Shown here piece by piece: positions 1-5,368 of a stretch of DNA of 7,544 nt (positions within the stretch are counted from its first letter, which is position 1; the number at the start of each line of letters is the position of its first letter). The stretch spans positions 1-7,544 of the forward strand of contig DATMBJ010000185.1 of the NCBI GenBank assembly GCA_035559315.1, read 5' to 3'. The translations under genes were made by a program, and so were the position numbers. This DNA comes from DATLZM01 sp035559315 (lineage in GTDB: Bacteria; Actinomycetota; UBA4738; HRBIN12). The notes under the pieces were generated by a model. That model was given only the letters and a program-made list of their open reading frames with translations. It searched no databases and was not told the DNA's origin.

Positions 1-609
1 GGGCGGTGGGTGGCGCACGTGTCGGGGGCCACCGGCCTGGACGCCCTCGCCCCGGCCCGAAGGGCGGGCGCCGGCGTGCTCGCGATCCACCCGCTCCAGA
101 CGTTCCCCGACGTCGACGCGGCCCTGGACCGGATCCCGGGGTGCACGGTCGCGGTGACCGCCGAGGACGAGCGGGGCTTCGTCCTCGGGGAGCTCTTGGC
201 GCGGGACCTGGGGGCGCGGGCCATCCGGCTGGCCGACCGGGACAAGGCCCTCTACCACGCGGCCGCGGTGTTCGCCTCGAACTACCTCGTGGCCACCCAG
301 GCCCTGGCCGAGGAGCTCTTCCGCCGGGCGGGGCTCGAGGAGCCGCTCGAGGCCTTCCTCCCGCTCTCCCGGGCGACCCTGGAGAACGTGGCGGCGATGG
401 GGCCGGGGCGGGCGCTCACCGGCCCGGCGGTCCGCGGCGACGCGGGGACCGTGGCCCGGAACCTCGAGGCGCTCGCCGAGCGCGCTCCCGAGGCGATCCC
501 CGCCTACGTGGCCCTGGCCCGAGCCGCCCTGGACCTGGCCGTGCGGGCCGGGCGGCTGGACGCCTCGGGTCGGGCGCGGGTCGAGGAGGTGCTCGCGCGG
601 TGGACGTGA
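1..609 (+). CDS. Rossmann-like/DUF2520 dehydrogenase-type protein (5' truncated); possible PanG-like ketopantoate reductase
   Basis: The reading frame is open from the first base of the window and ends at TGA 607-609, so about 202 C-terminal residues are visible; the N-terminal nucleotide-binding glycine motif lies outside. The visible part resembles the actinobacterial Rossmann-like plus DUF2520 family. It starts with the end of the Rossmann fold (HVSGA, then HPLQTFPD), followed by the helical domain with its hallmark stretches KALYHAAAVFASNY and TGPAVRGD. In the family this helical part packs like the C-terminal domain of 6-phosphogluconate-type dehydrogenases. It overlaps panC by 10 bp. 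From memory, PanG, a non-orthologous ketopantoate reductase of Francisella and some Firmicutes, has this architecture and is also encoded next to panC. An NAD(P)H-dependent ketopantoate reductase role is therefore a reasonable inference but is not shown by this fragment. Family assignment is firm; function is tentative. Confidence 0.82.
   Translation, partial: GRWVAHVSGATGLDALAPARRAGAGVLAIHPLQTFPDVDAALDRIPGCTVAVTAEDERGFVLGELLARDLGARAIRLADRDKALYHAAAVFASNYLVATQALAEELFRRAGLEEPLEAFLPLSRATLENVAAMGPGRALTGPAVRGDAGTVARNLEALAERAPEAIPAYVALARAALDLAVRAGRLDASGRARVEEVLARWT
583..590 (+). promoter_or_regulatory. Shine-Dalgarno of panC
   Basis: GAGGAGGT lies inside the end of the upstream gene, 9 nt before GTG 600. 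From the alternative start GTG 606 the gap would be 15 nt. The spacing therefore favours GTG 600 as the panC start, although GTG 606 would give the tidy 4-bp overlap GTGA with the upstream stop. Confidence 0.7.
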
Positions 610-1460
610 TCCGGACCATCGCCGGGATCCGAGAGGCCTGCGACCGGGCGCGGGCGGTGGGACGGACCGTGGGGTTCGTGCCGACGATGGGCGCGCTGCA
701 CGAGGGGCACGCGTCGCTCATCCGGCGGGCGCGCGAGGAGCGCGACGCGGTGGTGGTCTCGATCTTCGTCAACCCCCTCCAGTTCGGGCCCCACGAGGAC
801 TACGCCCGCTACCCCCGCGACGAGGAGGGGGACCTCGCGACCTGCGCGCGCCTCGGGGTGGACCTGGTCTTCGCTCCCCCGGTCGAGGAGATGTACCCGG
901 GGGGCGATCCCGTGGTGACGGTCGACCCCGGCCCCATCGGGGACCGGCTCGAGGGGGCCTCGCGCCCCGGGCACTTCCGCGGGGTGGCGACCGTGGTGGC
1001 CAAGCTCTTCCACGCGGTCGGCCCCTGCGCCGCCTACTTCGGGGAGAAGGACGCGCAGCAGCTGTTCCTGGTGCGGCGGATGGTGCGGGACCTCGCGTTC
1101 CCCGTGGAGGTCGTGGGCTGCCCCACGGTGCGGGAGCCCGACGGCCTCGCCCTCTCCTCCCGGAACCGCTACCTCTCGGCCGGGGAACGGGAGGCGGCGG
1201 GGTGCCTGTTCCTCGCGCTCTCCGAGGCCGCGGAGCTCGCGCGGAAGGGGGAGCGGGACGCCGCCGTGCTCGTCGCCGCGATGGCCCGAGAGATCGGGGC
1301 CACCCAGGGGGTCCGGCTCGACTACGCCGCGGTCGTGGACGAAGCCACGTTCGAGGAGGTCCGCGAGGTCCGGGGCCCGGCCCGGGCGCTGGTCGCCGCC
1401 TGGGTGGGCTCGACCCGGCTGATCGACAACCTGCCGCTGCCCGAGCCTTCGGCGCGGTAG
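600..1460 (+). CDS. panC: pantothenate synthetase (pantoate--beta-alanine ligase)
   Basis: Cytosolic enzyme that joins pantoate and beta-alanine with ATP (via pantoyl-adenylate) to give pantothenate, the vitamin B5 step of coenzyme A synthesis. The product is 286 residues, normal for the family. Visible signatures are the nucleotide-binding PTMGALHEGH (residues 28-37, with the HIGH-like His34 and His37), SIFVNPLQFGP (54-64), the pantoate-site region LEGASRPGHFRGV (117-129), YFGEKDAQQL (146-155) and REPDGLALSSRN (178-189), the KMSKS-like loop. The start is GTG 600, giving MDVIRTI, which matches the usual family N-terminus and has a well-placed Shine-Dalgarno. It overlaps the DUF2520 gene by 10 bp and is followed after 33 bp by coaX, so all are probably co-transcribed and translationally coupled. 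No panD follows, unlike in mycobacteria. No key residue appears to be missing. Confidence 0.97.
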   Translation: MDVIRTIAGIREACDRARAVGRTVGFVPTMGALHEGHASLIRRAREERDAVVVSIFVNPLQFGPHEDYARYPRDEEGDLATCARLGVDLVFAPPVEEMYPGGDPVVTVDPGPIGDRLEGASRPGHFRGVATVVAKLFHAVGPCAAYFGEKDAQQLFLVRRMVRDLAFPVEVVGCPTVREPDGLALSSRNRYLSAGEREAAGCLFLALSEAAELARKGERDAAVLVAAMAREIGATQGVRLDYAAVVDEATFEEVREVRGPARALVAAWVGSTRLIDNLPLPEPSAR

Positions 1461-1482
1461 CTTGTCGGCGGACGCGCCCGCC

Positions 1483-1488
1483 GGGAGG
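1483..1488 (+). promoter_or_regulatory. Shine-Dalgarno that decides the coaX start
   Basis: GGGAGG ends on the G of a GTG at 1488, so that GTG cannot be read as a start using this site. The next in-frame GTG at 1494 sits 5 nt downstream and gives an N-terminus (MLLAVDVGNT) that matches the family. The start is therefore set at 1494. Confidence 0.65.
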
Positions 1489-1493
1489 TGCAC

Positions 1494-2276
1494 GTGCTGC
1501 TCGCCGTCGACGTCGGCAACACCGAGACGCTGCTCGGGGTGTTCCGGGGCCCCGAGCTCCGCCACCACTGGCGGATGGCCACGAAGGCGGAGCGGACGCC
1601 GGACGAGCTCGCGCTGTTCTTCGCGGGGTTCCTGGGCTCGGTCGGCCTGTCGTTCTCGACCGAGATCACCGGGGTCGTGATCTCCTCGGTGGTCCCCGCG
1701 GCCACCCAGGCCCTCCGGGAGATGACCGAGCGGTCCTTCGGCTTCCCGCCGGTCGTGCTGGAGCCCGGCACGCGGACCGGGATGGCGATCCTGATCGACA
1801 ACCCCCGCGAGGTGGGGGCGGACCGGATCGCGAACGCGGTGGCCGCCCACGCGCGGCACGGCGGCCCCTGCATCGTCGTGGACTTCGGCACCGCCACCAA
1901 CTTCGACGTGGTGTCGGCCCGGGGAGAGTACCTGGGCGGGGCCATCGCCCCCGGCCTGGCGGTGGCGGCCGAGGGCCTGTACCGGGCGGCGGCCCGCCTC
2001 CACCCGGTCGAGCTCCGGGCCCCCCGGGCGACGATCGGCCGGAACACCACCGAGGCGGTCCAGTCCGGGCTGATCTTCGGCGCCGCGGCGCTGGTGGACG
2101 GGATGATCGAGCGGATCCGGGAGGAGCTCGGCGCGGAGGCGAAGGGCATCGCCACCGGGGGGCTCGCCCCGCTCGTGGTCCCCCACTGCCGGACCCCCCT
2201 CGAGCACGAGCCCTGGCTCACGCTCGAGGGACTCCGCCTGGTCTTCGAGCGGAACGTGGGCTCCGCGGATGGCTGA
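1494..2276 (+). CDS. coaX: type III pantothenate kinase
   Basis: Phosphorylates pantothenate to 4'-phosphopantothenate, the first committed step of coenzyme A synthesis. Type III enzymes belong to the ASKHA fold, need a monovalent cation and, unlike CoaA, are not feedback-inhibited by CoA. The product is 260 residues, typical in length. Seen in order: N-terminal phosphate-binding DVGNT (residues 6-10), NPREVGADRIAN (about 103-114) with the conserved GADR aspartate, VDFGTATNFDVV (129-140) for the second phosphate loop, GGAIAPGL (148-155), NTTEAVQSGLIFG (184-196) and ATGGLA near residues 220-225. Start GTG 1494 is preferred to the in-frame GTG 1488 because of the ribosome binding site and the conserved N-terminus. 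The 3' end overlaps lysS by 8 bp. It sits directly after panC, so pantothenate synthesis and activation are encoded together. All signature residues look intact. Confidence 0.96.
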   Translation: MLLAVDVGNTETLLGVFRGPELRHHWRMATKAERTPDELALFFAGFLGSVGLSFSTEITGVVISSVVPAATQALREMTERSFGFPPVVLEPGTRTGMAILIDNPREVGADRIANAVAAHARHGGPCIVVDFGTATNFDVVSARGEYLGGAIAPGLAVAAEGLYRAAARLHPVELRAPRATIGRNTTEAVQSGLIFGAAALVDGMIERIREELGAEAKGIATGGLAPLVVPHCRTPLEHEPWLTLEGLRLVFERNVGSADG

Positions 2277-3786
2277 GGGCGGGGCTCCGGGGGGTCGCGG
2301 GCGGGGCGCCGAGGTCCTGCGCGCCCGTCGGGCTCGCCTGGAGCGCCTCCGGGCCAAGGGGATCGAGCCCTTCGCCCACGACTTCCGCCCCCCCGGCGGC
2401 GTCGTCTCGAGCCGGGAGGTCCGCGAACGGTTCCCCGCGCCCCCGCCGCGACAGCGGTTCGGCGTCCGGTTGTCGGTGGCGGGGCGGATCGTGCGGGACC
2501 GCGACCTGGGCAAGCTCCGGTTCCTCGTGATCCGGGACCGCGAGGGGGACCTGCAGCTCGTGTGCCTCGCCGGCGACCTCTCGCCGGCCGCCGCGGAGGT
2601 GCTCCCCGAGGTCGAGCTCGGCGACATCGTGGGGGCCACCGGGGAGGTCGGGACCACCGAACGGGGGGAGCTGTCGGTCTTCGTCGAGGAGCTGGTGCTG
2701 CTCACGAAGACCCTCCGGCCGCTGCCGGAGAAGTGGCACGGCCTGCGGGACCCCGACCTGCAGCAGCGACGCCGGTACCTCCACCTGATCGCCGACCCGG
2801 GGGCCCGACGGATCGCCGCCGCGCGGGCGGCGGTCCTCCGCGCCATCCGCCGGGAGCTCGACGCCCGGGGGTTCCTCGAGGTCGAGACCCCGGTCCTGCA
2901 GGCCACGGCCGGCGGGGCGCTGGCCCGGCCCTTCGTGACCCACCACCGGGCCCTCGACACCGACCTGTACCTGCGGATCGCGCTCGAGCTGTACCTCAAG
3001 CGGCTGCTGGTCGGGGGCCTGGAGCGGGTCTACGAGATCGGCCGGGTGTTCCGGAACGAGGGCATCGACCGCCAGCACAACCCCGAGTTCACGATGCTCG
3101 AGCTCTACCAGGCCTACGGCGACTACACGACGATGGAGGAGATCGTCCAGGAGCTGGTGCGCGCCGCGGCCCTCGAGGTCCGGGGGACGCTCCGGTTCCC
3201 CTACCAGGGCCGGGACCTGGACCTCTCGGGGGAGTGGCCCCGGGTCACGCTGCTCGGGGAGGTCTCGCGGGCCCTGGGGGAGGAGGTGACGCTCGAGCGG
3301 CCCGACCTCCACGCGCTCGCCGAGCGGCACGGGGTCGGCACGCACCCGCGCTGGGGGCCGGGGAAGGTGGTCCTCGAGCTGTTCGAGAAGCTCGTCGAGC
3401 CGGAGCTCTGGGGGCCGGTGTTCGTCCGCGACTTCCCGCGGGAGGTGTCCCCCCTCGCCCGGCCCCACCGCACCGAGCCCGGGCTCGTGGAGCACGTGGA
3501 CCTGATCATCGCCGGGATGGAGATCATGCCGGCCTACTCCGAGCTCTCCGACCCCGACGAGCAGCGGCGGAGCTTCGAGCTCCAGCAGGAGCAGAAGCGG
3601 GCCTGGGGGGACGAGGAGGCCCACCCCCTGGACGAGGACTTCCTCCTGGCGCTCGAGCACGGGATGCCGCCGGCCGGGGGCCTGGGCCTCGGGATCGACC
3701 GGCTGGTGATGATCCTCGCGGACCTGCCCGGGATCCGGGACGCGATCCTCTTCCCCCACCTGCGGCCGGGGCCGGGCGAGCCGTAG
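2269..3786 (+). CDS. lysS: lysyl-tRNA synthetase, class II
   Basis: Charges tRNA-Lys with lysine in the cytosol. The product is 505 residues, a standard class IIb length. Domain order: N-terminal helix, OB-fold anticodon-binding domain (about 64-150, including VAGRIVRDRDLGKLRF), then the class II catalytic core with motif 1 (GFLEVETPVL, 201-210), motif 2 (VYEIGRVFRNEGIDRQHNPE, 254-273, continuing to ELY at 278-280) and motif 3 (GGLGLGIDRLVMIL, 470-483). The substrate-pocket glutamates of the family appear to be present (E240, E278, E418, E425). Two consensus positions differ: IALEL (237-241) where IAPEL is usual, and EIMPAYSELSDP (418-429) where Asn is usual at 421 and 427. Start ATG 2269 overlaps the coaX stop by 8 bp and has no strong Shine-Dalgarno, which suggests translational coupling. 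Its place between coaX and clpC matches actinobacterial synteny. A PoxA/EpmA-type paralogue is unlikely because a full OB-fold is present. Confidence 0.97.
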   Translation: MAEGGAPGGRGRGAEVLRARRARLERLRAKGIEPFAHDFRPPGGVVSSREVRERFPAPPPRQRFGVRLSVAGRIVRDRDLGKLRFLVIRDREGDLQLVCLAGDLSPAAAEVLPEVELGDIVGATGEVGTTERGELSVFVEELVLLTKTLRPLPEKWHGLRDPDLQQRRRYLHLIADPGARRIAAARAAVLRAIRRELDARGFLEVETPVLQATAGGALARPFVTHHRALDTDLYLRIALELYLKRLLVGGLERVYEIGRVFRNEGIDRQHNPEFTMLELYQAYGDYTTMEEIVQELVRAAALEVRGTLRFPYQGRDLDLSGEWPRVTLLGEVSRALGEEVTLERPDLHALAERHGVGTHPRWGPGKVVLELFEKLVEPELWGPVFVRDFPREVSPLARPHRTEPGLVEHVDLIIAGMEIMPAYSELSDPDEQRRSFELQQEQKRAWGDEEAHPLDEDFLLALEHGMPPAGGLGLGIDRLVMILADLPGIRDAILFPHLRPGPGEP

Positions 3787-3790
3787 GCCG

Positions 3791-4588
3791 GTGGACGCCG
3801 CCGCGGTCGCCCTGGTCCTCGCCGCGGCCGCGCTCCACGCCGGGTGGAACGTCGCCCTCCACGGGGCGGACGACCGGGTCGCCGGGATGGCGATCGCCGG
3901 GATGGGCGGGGGGCTCGCGCTCACCCCGTTCCTGGTGGCCGACCCCCCCGGGGAGGTCCTCCACCTGGCCGTCCTCTCGGGCATCGCCGAGACCGCCTAC
4001 GTGCTCGCGCTCTCCGCCGCCTACGGGCGCGGGGCGCTGTCCCTGGCCTACCCGGTGGGGAGGGGCACGGCGCCGCTCCTCACGACCCTGGGCGGATGGC
4101 TCCTGCTCTCCGAGCGGCCCGCGGCCCTCGCCCTCGCGGGCGCCGTGGCCCTCGGGGCCGGGCTCTCGCTGCTGGGGCTGGAGGCGCGGCGGAGCGGGTC
4201 GCTCGACGCCCTGGGGTTCGCGCTCCTGGTCGGGGTCACGATCACCGCGTACTCGCTGATCGACGCCCGCGCGGTCCGCGAGACGAGCCCGCCCGGGTAC
4301 CTCGCGGTCTCGTTCTGGGTCCAGGGGGTGCTGACCTGGGCGGCGGCCCGCTTCGACGTCGGGAGGCTCCGCGCCGCCCTCCGCCCGGGGGCGCTGATCG
4401 CGGCGGGGACGACCGGCGCCTACCTGCTCGTGCTGTTCGCGTTCCGGCTGGCCCCGGTGGGGAGGGTGGCGACCCTCCGGGAGGTGGCGGTCCTGCTCGG
4501 GATCCTGGCCTCCCGCGAGCGGCCCCGGGCCTCGACCTGGGTGGGGGCTGCGCTGTGCGTGGCGGGGGCGGTGCTGGTGGCCGCCTGA
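3791..4588 (+). CDS. EamA/DMT-superfamily membrane transporter
   Basis: Predicted inner-membrane protein of 265 residues, small but normal for the drug/metabolite transporter superfamily. I count about ten hydrophobic segments, near residues 3-22, 32-50, 55-77, 93-107, 112-131, 139-158, 170-187, 201-220, 229-242 and 248-265, the usual two five-helix halves. Each half shows the EamA-type stretch before its last helices: YPVGRGTAPLLTTLGGWLLL with SERP, and LAPVGRVATLREVAVLLG with RERP. Substrates in this superfamily range from amino acids and metabolites to nucleotide sugars and cannot be inferred here. GTG 3791 starts 4 bp after the lysS stop with no clear Shine-Dalgarno, so it probably relies on read-through translation from lysS. 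It occupies the region where mycobacteria carry lsr2. A stand-alone pantothenate or lysine exporter role would be pure guesswork. Confidence 0.85.
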   Translation: MDAAAVALVLAAAALHAGWNVALHGADDRVAGMAIAGMGGGLALTPFLVADPPGEVLHLAVLSGIAETAYVLALSAAYGRGALSLAYPVGRGTAPLLTTLGGWLLLSERPAALALAGAVALGAGLSLLGLEARRSGSLDALGFALLVGVTITAYSLIDARAVRETSPPGYLAVSFWVQGVLTWAAARFDVGRLRAALRPGALIAAGTTGAYLLVLFAFRLAPVGRVATLREVAVLLGILASRERPRASTWVGAALCVAGAVLVAA

Positions 4589-4590
4589 CG

Positions 4591-4603
4591 CGGCCGGCGG
4601 CCG
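4591..4603. terminator. small GC stem-loop between convergent genes, possible shared terminator
   Basis: The 19-bp gap between the transporter stop (4588) and the response-regulator stop (4608) contains CGGCC-GGC-GGCCG, a perfect 5-bp stem with a 3-nt loop. It is symmetrical and so would form in both transcripts. There is no T tract on either side, so it is at best a U-less terminator of the kind proposed for actinobacteria. It could also be chance in GC-rich DNA. Confidence 0.25.
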
Positions 4604-4607
4604 GGCC

Positions 4608-4994
4608 CTACGGGACCGAGGAGGTGGCCCCCTCGGCCGCCGAGTGGAGCACGGCCACGAGCTCCTCGAGCGGGAGGCCCTTGGCGAGGAACCCGGAGGC
4701 CCCCGCGGCACGGGCCTCCTTCTCGATCCCGGGGTCGGCGTGCGCGGTGAGGATCACCACCGGGAGGTCCGGGCGCCGCTCGTGGATCCGCCGCATCGCG
4801 GCGATGCCGTCGAGGTCGGGCATGGAGAGGTCCATCAGCACCACGTCGGGGCCCAGGGCTTCGGCCTGGGTGGTGGCGGCCAGGCCGCCGCCGGCCTCCC
4901 CCACCACCTCCACGGTCGCGACGAGCTTGAGGGCTGCGGCGAGGGCCCGGCGGAAGGCCGGGTGGTCGTCCACGATCAGGACGCGCACGGGCAT
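4608..4994 (-). CDS. single-domain response regulator (receiver domain only)
   Basis: 128-residue CheY-like receiver protein most similar in style to NarL/FixJ receivers. Visible residues are the acidic pair D9-D10 (VLIVDDHPAF), the phospho-acceptor D55 in VVLMDLSMPDLDG, T83 at the switch position (ILTAH) and the conserved K105 (GFLAKG). All residues needed for phosphorylation by a histidine kinase are therefore present. There is no DNA-binding helix-turn-helix: the frame stops 18 residues after the end of the receiver core, and the transporter gene fills the space beyond on the other strand. Output would have to be through protein contact or as a phosphate shuttle. No kinase is visible in the window. 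Start ATG 4994 has GAGGAG 3 nt upstream and gives the standard N-terminus PVRVLIVDD. It is divergent from clpC across a 378-bp region and convergent with the transporter. The target is unknown. Confidence 0.9.
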   Translation of the reverse strand: MPVRVLIVDDHPAFRRALAAALKLVATVEVVGEAGGGLAATTQAEALGPDVVLMDLSMPDLDGIAAMRRIHERRPDLPVVILTAHADPGIEKEARAAGASGFLAKGLPLEELVAVLHSAAEGATSSVP

Positions 4995-5001
4995 CGTCTC
5001 C

Positions 5002-5043
5002 TCACGGGGAAGCTCGGGGGGAAGCTCCGGCTCGCCGGCTCAT
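5002..5043 (-). CDS. possible 13-codon leader mini-ORF upstream of the response regulator
   Basis: On the minus strand, AGGAGGT (5056-5050), a perfect Shine-Dalgarno, is followed after 6 nt by ATG 5043. The frame reads MSRRAGASPRASP and stops at TGA 5004-5002. The stop overlaps the GAGGAG ribosome binding site of the response regulator, whose ATG begins 7 nt later. This is the usual geometry for translational coupling. A +1 shift near the end of the mini-ORF, or one spurious base in the six-C run (5021-5016 on the minus strand), would fuse it to the response regulator as an N-terminal extension. The peptide has no recognisable relatives and the evidence is positional only. Confidence 0.3.
   Translation of the reverse strand: MSRRAGASPRASP
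5006..5027. repeat. two tandem 10-bp direct repeats (GGGGAAGCTC)
   Basis: GGGGAAGCTC occurs at 5006-5015 and again at 5018-5027, a 12-bp period. The pair lies in the mini-ORF upstream of the response regulator and accounts for its repeated Ala-Ser-Pro. It may be a slippage product, or two half-sites of a regulator binding on one face of the helix. Confidence 0.5.
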
Positions 5044-5055
5044 CGTCCCACCTCC

Positions 5056-5132
5056 TGCCGGACCGGCACAACGCCCCGATCGGGGGAATCTTCCGTAGCC
5101 CGAACGGGCGACTCCCGGCGGACCTTCGGTCC
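5056..5132. promoter_or_regulatory. cluster of short dyads in the divergent response regulator/clpC region
   Basis: Five small inverted repeats follow one another in 77 bp. They are TGCCGG-A-CCGGCA (5056-5068), the perfect palindrome CCCCGATCGGGG (5074-5085), GGAA-TC-TTCC (5085-5094), GCCCG-AA-CGGGC (5098-5109) and GGACC-TTC-GGTCC (5120-5132). The first abuts the Shine-Dalgarno of the mini-ORF. They could be operator sites for a regulator of either gene, or stem-loops in the 5' leader of the minus-strand transcript. Short dyads are common in DNA this GC-rich, so only the density is suggestive. No sequence matching CIRCE (HrcA), CtsR or HspR boxes is visible here by eye. Confidence 0.35.
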
Positions 5133-5188
5133 CGGACCTCATCCCGCGGCGGCGAGCGTCCGAATAACCAGGTGAGGAAGGAGGCGCC

Positions 5189-5368
5189 GTGGGGCGATGG
5201 GGCGGGCCGAGGCGGGTGTATCGGGGGGTCGGGGTATACTTGCTTCCGTCGGGCGCCTGCGTGGTCCCGGGGCGCCACGGAGCGCGCTCGGCGCGCCTCG
5301 AGGGTAGGACGGGGTCCGTTGATCCTCGGGGCCGGGGAGATGTCGGGCCACGGCCCGGGGGATCGTAG
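5189..5368 (+). CDS. weak candidate small ORF upstream of clpC (59 codons)
   Basis: AAGGAGG at 5178-5184 is a strong Shine-Dalgarno, followed after 4 nt by GTG 5189. The frame stays open for 59 codons to TAG 5366-5368, ending 4 bp before the clpC ATG. A second start, ATG 5197, would give 36 codons ending at 5307. The 59-residue product is rich in Gly and Arg with no recognisable domain. About a fifth of its codons end in A or T, unlike the genes around it, which are almost purely G/C-ending. The frame also covers the putative clpC -10 element. I think it is more likely non-coding, but the position makes it worth recording. Confidence 0.15.
   Translation: MGRWGGPRRVYRGVGVYLLPSGACVVPGRHGARSARLEGRTGSVDPRGRGDVGPRPGGS
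5235..5240 (+). promoter_or_regulatory. candidate -10 element of the clpC promoter
   Basis: TATACT matches the housekeeping sigma -10 consensus TATAAT at five of six positions and is the most AT-rich patch on the plus strand upstream of clpC. No good -35 hexamer lies 16-18 bp upstream (the stretch is GC-rich, around GCGGGT) and there is no extended -10 TG. If used, it would need an activator or another sigma context. Transcription would begin near 5247, giving a leader of about 125 nt that includes the stem-loop GCGCGC-TCG-GCGCGC (5282-5296) and the ribosome-site hairpin. Confidence 0.4.
5282..5296 (+). promoter_or_regulatory. perfect stem-loop in the clpC leader
   Basis: GCGCGC-TCG-GCGCGC forms a 6-bp all-GC stem with a 3-nt loop, roughly 75 nt before the clpC start. 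There is no T tract after it, so it does not look like an attenuator. It could stabilise the 5' leader or act as part of a larger leader fold. GC content alone makes such stems fairly likely. Confidence 0.3.
5321..5364 (+). promoter_or_regulatory. imperfect hairpin sequestering the clpC Shine-Dalgarno (candidate RNA thermometer or switch)
   Basis: GATCCTCGGGGCC (5321-5333) can pair with GGCCCGGGGGATC (5352-5364). This gives a 13-position stem with eleven Watson-Crick pairs, one G-U wobble (5326/5359) and one G-G mismatch (5328/5357), closed by an 18-nt loop. The 3' arm contains GGGGGA (5357-5362), the only plausible clpC Shine-Dalgarno, 10 nt before ATG 5373. The loop holds an in-frame upstream ATG at 5340. 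An SD-masking stem weakened by a mismatch is the general design of bacterial RNA thermometers, and clpC is a heat-shock-type gene. The function is inferred from structure only. Confidence 0.4.

Noticed and set aside
6..605. Reading panC as a 484-residue protein fused to an N-terminal extension from position 6
   Set aside because: The first two hundred residues are the out-of-frame shadow of the DUF2520 gene (Arg/Gly/Pro-rich). PanC homology begins exactly at GTG 600 with its own Shine-Dalgarno.
504..2999. Very long antisense open frame (over 800 codons) opposite panC, coaX and the start of lysS
   Set aside because: It lies opposite three well-supported genes, has low-complexity Arg/Pro/Gly-rich sequence and no recognisable domain. 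Stops are simply rare on the reverse strand of G/C-ending codons.
2269..3786. lysS as an EpmA/PoxA-type tRNA-synthetase-like protein
   Set aside because: Those proteins lack the anticodon-binding OB-fold, whereas this one has a full N-terminal OB domain and all three class II motifs.
3784..3792. Intrinsic terminator between lysS and the transporter gene
   Set aside because: Only 4 bp separate the genes; there is no hairpin with a T tract, so they are most likely co-transcribed.
4608..4994. Response regulator as a truncated NarL-type pseudogene
   Set aside because: The receiver core is intact and ends naturally. No HTH remnant can be placed downstream because that strand faces the coding sequence of the transporter. 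A genuine single-domain regulator is simpler.
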